64,000 nt of DNA from Tunturiibacter empetritectus (GTDB lineage: Bacteria; Acidobacteriota; Terriglobia; Terriglobales; Acidobacteriaceae): NCBI RefSeq assembly GCF_014201375.1, contig NZ_JACHDZ010000001.1:1-64000 (forward strand). Reading direction: 5' to 3'. Positions 59,734 to 64,000 of this stretch are shown piece after piece; the stretch's first letter is position 1, and the number at the start of each line of letters is the position of its first letter. The notes beneath the pieces were generated by a model. The model worked only from the letters and a program-made list of their open reading frames with translations, was not told where the DNA came from and did not search any database. The position numbers were made by a program, and so were the translations under genes.

Positions 59734-61236
59734 ATGCCTACTTTGACCGCACTCTCACCCGAGATTCTTGCCAAGTATCAGCCCGTAATCGGGCTGGAGG
59801 TTCACGTTCAGCTTTTGACCAAGTCGAAGGCGTTTTGTGGGTGCGTGAACAAATATGGCGGAGAGCCGAATACGCATTGCTGCCCGACGTGTCTCGGGTT
59901 GCCGGGAGCGCTGCCGGTGTTGAATCGCAGGGCGGTGGAATTTGCGGTGCTGGCGGCGAAGGCGATCAACTGCGAGATTCGCGAGACAAGTATCTTTTCG
60001 CGGAAGAACTATTTTTATCCGGATTCGCCGAAGGGATACCAGATCTCGCAGTTCGACAAGCCGATTGCGGAGCATGGATGGATTGAGGTTCCGGCATTTG
60101 ATGCGAGTGGCGCGGCGGTAATGAAGCGGATCGGCGTGACGCGGCTGCATATGGAAGAGGATGCGGGGAAGAGCATTCACGACGGGTTTGCAGATTCGGT
60201 GTCGAAGACGTATATCGACCTGAACCGCTGCGGGACGCCGCTGGTGGAGATTGTGAGTGAGCCTGATCTGCGAACGGCGGATGAGGTGTTTGAGTACCTG
60301 ACGAAGTTGAAGGAGATTCTGCTCTATACCGGCGTGAGCGATTGCAATATGGAGGAAGGCTCGCTGCGGTGCGATGCGAACGTGAGCGTGATGTTGAAGG
60401 GCGCGAAAGAGTTCGGGACGAAGGCCGAGGTGAAGAACGTCAACAGTTTCCGGTACATTCGCGCTGCGGTGGAATACGAGATAGAGCGCCAGATTGGCGT
60501 GCTCGAAGATGGTGGGCGGGTGGTGCAGGAGTCGCGGCTGTGGAATAGCGCGGAGGGGCGGACCTACTCGATGCGGAGTAAGGAGCAGGCGCATGACTAC
60601 CGATACTTTCCGGAGCCGGATCTGCCGCCGCTGGTGGTTGGGGCGGAGTGGCAGGCGGAGATTTTGAAGATGATGCCGGAGCTGCCTGAGGCTCGGCGAG
60701 CGCGAATGATTGCGGAGTATGAGATCTCCGCGCAGGACGCGTCTACGCTGACGGCGACGCGTGAGTTTGCGGACAAGTTTGAAGATGCGGCGAAGAAGGC
60801 GAAGAGCCCTCGGCGTGTGGCGTCGCTGCTGACGAGCGAGTTGACGATGCGGTTGCGGGCGGCGGGGTTGGAGTTGGAGCAGTCGCCGGTGTCGATGGCG
60901 GGTGTGGTGATGGCGGCTGACCTGGCGGAGTCGGGCGAGCTGTCGAGCAAGATGCTGAAGCAGTTGCTGGATACGGCGTTTGCGAAGAATGAAGATTTTT
61001 CTGTTGTGTACGAGCGGGAGAAGCCGCAGCAGATCTCAGATACGGGCGCGATTGAGGTGATGATCGACGAGGTGATCGCTGCGAATGCGAAGCAGGTGGA
61101 GCAGTATCGCGGGGGGAAGAAGACGGTGGCCGCGTTCTTTGTCGGTCAGGTGATGAGGTTGTCGAAGGGACAGGCAAATCCTGCGCTTCTGAATGAGTTG
61201 GTGGCGAAGAAGCTGGATGCGTTGGGGCCGCTGTAA
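59734..61236 (+). CDS. gatB: Aspartyl/glutamyl-tRNA amidotransferase subunit B
   Basis: GatB of the GatCAB complex, which converts Glu-tRNA(Gln) and Asp-tRNA(Asn) to the amidated forms. VIGLEVHVQLLTKSKAFCGC and PNTHCCPTCLGLPGALPVLN carry the zinc Cys pairs, then RLHMEEDAGKSIHD, DLNRCGTPLVEIVSEPDLRT and EVKNVNSFRYIRAAVEYEIE. The C-terminal YqeY domain ends at residue 500. ATG 59734 was preferred to a TTG two codons earlier. No gatC or gatA lies next to it. It is flanked on both sides by near-identical repeat pairs. Confidence 0.95.
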   Translation: MPTLTALSPEILAKYQPVIGLEVHVQLLTKSKAFCGCVNKYGGEPNTHCCPTCLGLPGALPVLNRRAVEFAVLAAKAINCEIRETSIFSRKNYFYPDSPKGYQISQFDKPIAEHGWIEVPAFDASGAAVMKRIGVTRLHMEEDAGKSIHDGFADSVSKTYIDLNRCGTPLVEIVSEPDLRTADEVFEYLTKLKEILLYTGVSDCNMEEGSLRCDANVSVMLKGAKEFGTKAEVKNVNSFRYIRAAVEYEIERQIGVLEDGGRVVQESRLWNSAEGRTYSMRSKEQAHDYRYFPEPDLPPLVVGAEWQAEILKMMPELPEARRARMIAEYEISAQDASTLTATREFADKFEDAAKKAKSPRRVASLLTSELTMRLRAAGLELEQSPVSMAGVVMAADLAESGELSSKMLKQLLDTAFAKNEDFSVVYEREKPQQISDTGAIEVMIDEVIAANAKQVEQYRGGKKTVAAFFVGQVMRLSKGQANPALLNELVAKKLDALGPL

Positions 61237-61245
61237 AGGATAGCG

Positions 61246-61435
61246 GTCCTGCCGGACGGGCCCACTGCGCGTGGGGCGGGTGTTCACACGCCTTTTTAAA
61301 GCTTTGCGTGGTCCTCCCGTTGGTCGGGATCAGCATGTGCCGACCAACGGGAGGACCTGTGACTATCATCCTGCCGAGACCGGTATACACGTCACGAAGT
61401 GACCGCCCCACGCGCAGTGGGCCCGTCCGGCAGGA
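61246..61435 (+). repeat. Intergenic palindromic repeat, copy 7 (inverted pair, perfect arms)
   Basis: TCCTGCCGGACGGGCC... (33 bases from 61247) has an exact inverted copy ending at 61435. The left half is almost identical to copy 6, including CACACGCCTTTTTA. Its right edge (GGCAGGA) directly precedes the next start codon. Confidence 0.92.
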
Positions 61436-61437
61436 AC

Positions 61438-62994
61438 ATGGTTTCTAATGAGCAGATGCCATTGTCTCAATCCAGAAGCTTCTACCGTGGGGTGTATGTG
61501 AGTATTATGCTTGCTCTTTTTGGGTGCCGGAGCGAGGCTCCGTATGTTGTGCCGGAGGAGCCTATGCCGGCGAACACTGTGATGCTGTCGCAGATGATGC
61601 GGGAGTTGTCGGCTACGCCGGGATTTACCGACGCGATGCTCGCGCAGCTGGATAAAAACGGGAAGAAGGGCCCGGCGTTGATGACGCCAGCGCTGGTGAA
61701 GCGGCTTCGAGAGTTGATCCTCGGGAAAGACTGGCAGGGTCTGGACCGGTTTCCCGGGTGGACGATGCAGGCGATCAATCCCACGGTGAGAGTTGCTGGT
61801 CGCGTGGTTGCCAAGGATCAGGGCGTAACGGATCTTGCAGCACAGCATCCGGGAGCACCTGTGGGTTCGGAGGCAGCGAAGAGCGCGGTGACCACTGGGC
61901 AGACCAAGGACTATATCGATCTGGGGGGCTATTCGCTGAAGAAGGCTGAGAGGGTGAGTCTGGACACTCCGTCGAACCTGCCGGGATTTACTACGGATGG
62001 CTTGATAAGCGAGCTCGGTGCTGGTGTGGTTCGGGGAGATGGGGCGAATGTGACGCTTGCACCGATGCATGCTGAGAGTCAAAGGCTTGCAGATGTGTTG
62101 AATCGGCTAAGTCTGAATGAGCTGGATGGTTCTGCTCCTGTGGAGGTTACAGTTGAGGGGCAGAGCGCGAAGACGCCGCAGGAGCTTGTGAAAGCGCTGA
62201 TGGCTACCGGGCACACAGTGGTGGTGGCAGATGCACGGTACTTTGCCAACTTCGGGCACTTTCATTACAAGGGGCAGGATGTGATGATGCCGTTCTGGGT
62301 GGACTCTCAGATTCGCATACCGGGGACGAGGCGTCCGCTGTTGGTTCCGGTGAGTCATGCTGAGTACGAGTGGGAGGTTCGCGGGCCGAAGGTGAATGCG
62401 GATGTGAGTTGGTACTTCGGCATCGACGGCAAGGCGGAGTTTCGCACGATGGATACCCAGGATCAGCCTTGGGTGCTGGGTCGCCATGCGCATGAATATC
62501 GTGATGCGGATGCGGTGGAGGTGACGCGGCTGGTGGGGAAGATGGCGATTGCGTATGTGCATCAGCATCTGGCGCGGCCGGACCTTCCGTTTGGCGGGTA
62601 TTATCCGCTTGGCGTTTGCCAGGACGGCGTTGCTGCGATTGAGAGGAAGATGACGGGGAACGACACTCTGTTTCCCAACACTGCGGATGGAGCACTGTTT
62701 GACGATCCACGTGATGCGGAGATCAATGAACTGATCAAGGCTATTCCGAAGGACCGGGAGGGAGGCGTGCCGGAGCCTGCACGGATCTTCGGTTCGCTTC
62801 CGACTGCTGATCTGAATGCGATTACGATTCCAGGGTTGGCCGCTGATCTCGAGAGCGTGCATGCTGCCTGGCAGGATGGGTCACTGGAACGGACGCCCTC
62901 GTGGATACGGAAAGTGACGTTGAGAGTTGTCGGCGTGGCAGCTTTGGGGATGCTGGCGGGAATTGTGGTGTGGCGAAGAAGGCGGAATCGCTGA
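61438..62994 (+). CDS. Large lipoprotein-like protein with C-terminal membrane helix
   Basis: 518 residues, not assigned to a family. A signal sequence ends in IMLALFGCRSEA (lipobox-like LFGC), and the C-terminus has a membrane helix followed by a basic tail (VGVAALGMLAGIVVWRRRRN). Between them, WVDSQIRIPGTRRPLLVPVS, HAEYEWEVRGPKVNADVSWY and GRHAHEYRDADAVEVTRLVG look like a beta-rich enzyme or binding domain. ATG 61438 or 61456 are both possible; AGGA of repeat copy 7 lies just before the first. Twin anchoring at both ends is odd. Confidence 0.7.
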   Translation: MVSNEQMPLSQSRSFYRGVYVSIMLALFGCRSEAPYVVPEEPMPANTVMLSQMMRELSATPGFTDAMLAQLDKNGKKGPALMTPALVKRLRELILGKDWQGLDRFPGWTMQAINPTVRVAGRVVAKDQGVTDLAAQHPGAPVGSEAAKSAVTTGQTKDYIDLGGYSLKKAERVSLDTPSNLPGFTTDGLISELGAGVVRGDGANVTLAPMHAESQRLADVLNRLSLNELDGSAPVEVTVEGQSAKTPQELVKALMATGHTVVVADARYFANFGHFHYKGQDVMMPFWVDSQIRIPGTRRPLLVPVSHAEYEWEVRGPKVNADVSWYFGIDGKAEFRTMDTQDQPWVLGRHAHEYRDADAVEVTRLVGKMAIAYVHQHLARPDLPFGGYYPLGVCQDGVAAIERKMTGNDTLFPNTADGALFDDPRDAEINELIKAIPKDREGGVPEPARIFGSLPTADLNAITIPGLAADLESVHAAWQDGSLERTPSWIRKVTLRVVGVAALGMLAGIVVWRRRRNR

Positions 62995-63086
62995 CACTGC
63001 TGATGGATGTCGTTTGAGGTGCGGTGTTCGGATGTTGATGCAACGTTGTGGCGGTCTTGAAGCCTCTTAGTGTGAGGAGGAACTCT

Positions 63087-63350
63087 ATGACTACGAAGAA
63101 AGCAACAGCAAAGAAGATGTCTGCGAAGAAAGCTTCGGCAAAGAATGCCGCAAAGAAGAGTTCGACGCGAAAGTACAGTCCTTCGGCCAGCAAGAACGTC
63201 GAGACTGAGATGCGCGAGATGAAGAAGGGTACGCTCAAGAGTGGTCGCAGCGGGAAGAAGGTGACCAATCCGAAGCAGGCGATTGCGATAGGTTTGTCAG
63301 AGGCGCGGAAGGCCGGTAAAAAGGTTCCGCCGCCGCCGAAGAAAGGGTAA
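63087..63350 (+). CDS. Small Lys-rich protein (DUF6496-type)
   Basis: 87 residues. The N-terminal half is almost all Lys, Ala, Ser and Thr (TTKKATAKKMSAKKASAKNA), as in histone H1-like proteins. The C-terminal half reads KYSPSASKNVETEMREMKKG and NPKQAIAIGLSEARKAGKK, the conserved part of DUF6496. It may bind DNA or RNA, by charge. GAGGAGG lies 6 bases before ATG 63087. The deaminase gene starts 2 bases after its stop. Confidence 0.8.
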   Translation: MTTKKATAKKMSAKKASAKNAAKKSSTRKYSPSASKNVETEMREMKKGTLKSGRSGKKVTNPKQAIAIGLSEARKAGKKVPPPPKKG

Positions 63351-63352
63351 GG

Positions 63353-63808
63353 ATGACTGAGGTCGAGAGGTATCGCACGATGCTGGAGGTCGCGCTGAAG
63401 GAGGCTCGCACAGGGCGGAGTGAGGGTGGTGTTCCGATCGGTGCGGCGTTGTTTGATGGGGATTGCAAGCTGTTGGCCTCGGGAAGAAATCGCCGGGTGC
63501 AACAGGATGATCCGTCGGTGCATGGAGAGACCGATGCCTTTCGACGCGCGGGCCGGCAGCGGTCTTATAAGGACAAGGTGATGGTGACTACGCTTGCTCC
63601 TTGCTGGTACTGCAGTGGGCTGATTCGGCAGTTTGGCATTCGCACTCTGGTGGTCGGAGAGAGCAGGAATTTTTCTGGCGGGGTGGAATGGCTGAAGCAG
63701 TTGGGCGTGAAGGTGATCGACCTGGATTCGCAGGAGTGTTCGGATCTGCTGACCGGGTTTATTGCGGAAAAGCCTGAGATCTGGAATGAGGATATCGGTG
63801 AGGAGTAA
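63353..63808 (+). CDS. Zinc nucleoside/cytosine deaminase
   Basis: 151 residues of the cytidine-deaminase superfamily, close to yeast-type cytosine deaminase. SVHGETDAFRRAGRQ holds the HxE proton-shuttle site near residue 62, and TTLAPCWYCSGLIRQFGIRT the PCxxC zinc pair near residue 92; VVGESRNFSGGVEWLKQLGV is typical of the cytosine group. It probably deaminates a pyrimidine or guanine base. It is coupled to the Lys-rich gene with a 2-base gap. Confidence 0.88.
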   Translation: MTEVERYRTMLEVALKEARTGRSEGGVPIGAALFDGDCKLLASGRNRRVQQDDPSVHGETDAFRRAGRQRSYKDKVMVTTLAPCWYCSGLIRQFGIRTLVVGESRNFSGGVEWLKQLGVKVIDLDSQECSDLLTGFIAEKPEIWNEDIGEE

Positions 63809-63868
63809 AGGCTCCGCGGCAAAATCGCTCTCTCGTGAAGATGCTCTCTAATATGGAATGATGGAGAG

Positions 63869-64000
63869 ATGGGAATTGAGTCAGAGAGCGGATTTGGTTG
63901 TAGCGTGTGTGGCGAGCGTCACGTTTTGTCTTTGAGCTACAGCGTCAAAGCTCCGTTGGCCGTGGGTGCGATTCCGACGGAGGAGTTCGATCAGCGAGTG
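63869..64000 (+). CDS. Start of a DUF2199-like protein (cut by the window end)
   Basis: The frame reads MGIESESGFGCSVCGERHVL, SLSYSVKAPLAVGAIPTEEF and continues off the end. CSVCGERH followed by LSYSxKAP resembles the start of DUF2199 proteins, which bind zinc through a CxxC. The ATG at 63869 lies 2 bases after GGAG, which is close; the start may be nearby instead. Only 44 residues are visible. Confidence 0.6.
   Translation, partial: MGIESESGFGCSVCGERHVLSLSYSVKAPLAVGAIPTEEFDQRV

Noticed and set aside
1..64000. Complete defence system (restriction, CBASS, retron, toxin-antitoxin)
   Set aside because: Only an isolated nuclease-like gene is present; no partner genes were seen.

Overview
The window looks like chromosomal DNA from a soil acidobacterium of the Granulicella/Terriglobus/Edaphobacter type. 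This is inferred from the overall GC-rich, intact core gene set, the large secreted hypothetical proteins, frequent GTG/TTG starts, and small proteins of a kind I associate with that family. No 16S gene is present, so the placement is inference only.

Left part (1-16 kb): a pentose and plant-polysaccharide region. It holds xylulokinase (xylB) behind the tail of a ROK-type protein, an arabinose operon on the minus strand (araA-araD-araB, a sodium/solute symporter, a small membrane protein), a LacI-type regulator followed by a GH42 beta-galactosidase, and a second secreted glycoside hydrolase. The kinases, isomerase and epimerase are intact. The ROK gene, the symporter (four frame changes), GH42 (frame changes plus an internal deletion), an aspartyl-protease-like gene and a small outer-membrane-like gene are all broken. 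The second hydrolase is out of frame at a four-copy 7-bp tandem repeat whose copy number would set the frame, so it may be phase variable. An 18-bp perfect palindrome lies just beyond a promoter-like sequence that no longer faces an intact gene.

16-22 kb: an AraC regulator divergent from four redox/NTF2-type genes (two tandem SDR paralogues, an F420-reductase-like NADP protein, an NTF2-fold protein). The gap between the SDR genes keeps a 36-bp relic of a second AraC gene. A 5'-truncated AraC gene then abuts a tyrosine-recombinase pseudogene beside tRNA-Val, a typical scar of an integrated element.

22-35 kb: pgsA-like phosphatidyltransferase, then an iron-sulfur (ISC) cluster iscR-iscS-iscU-iscA-hscB, hscA-fdx and iscX. 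It is split twice: by about 4.2 kb (broken WD40-like gene, DinB, VOC and AraC genes) between hscB and hscA, and by an NTF2-like gene and a PD-(D/E)XK-nuclease-like gene between fdx and iscX.

35-64 kb: mostly intact housekeeping genes: murJ, a LysR/YeiH pair, a MerR regulator, an Old Yellow Enzyme, a large DUF3857/transglutaminase/TPR protein, pyrR-pyrB-pyrC, a kbl-like acyltransferase, miaA (GTG start overlapping a small membrane-protein ORF), a TonB-type protein, a MoaB/MogA-type enzyme, DedA, gatB, a Lys-rich DUF6496-type protein, a nucleoside deaminase, and the start of a DUF2199-like gene at the edge. A family of intergenic palindromic repeats occurs seven times between 29 and 61.5 kb. 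Three are about 190-bp inverted pairs, and two near-identical ones flank gatB.
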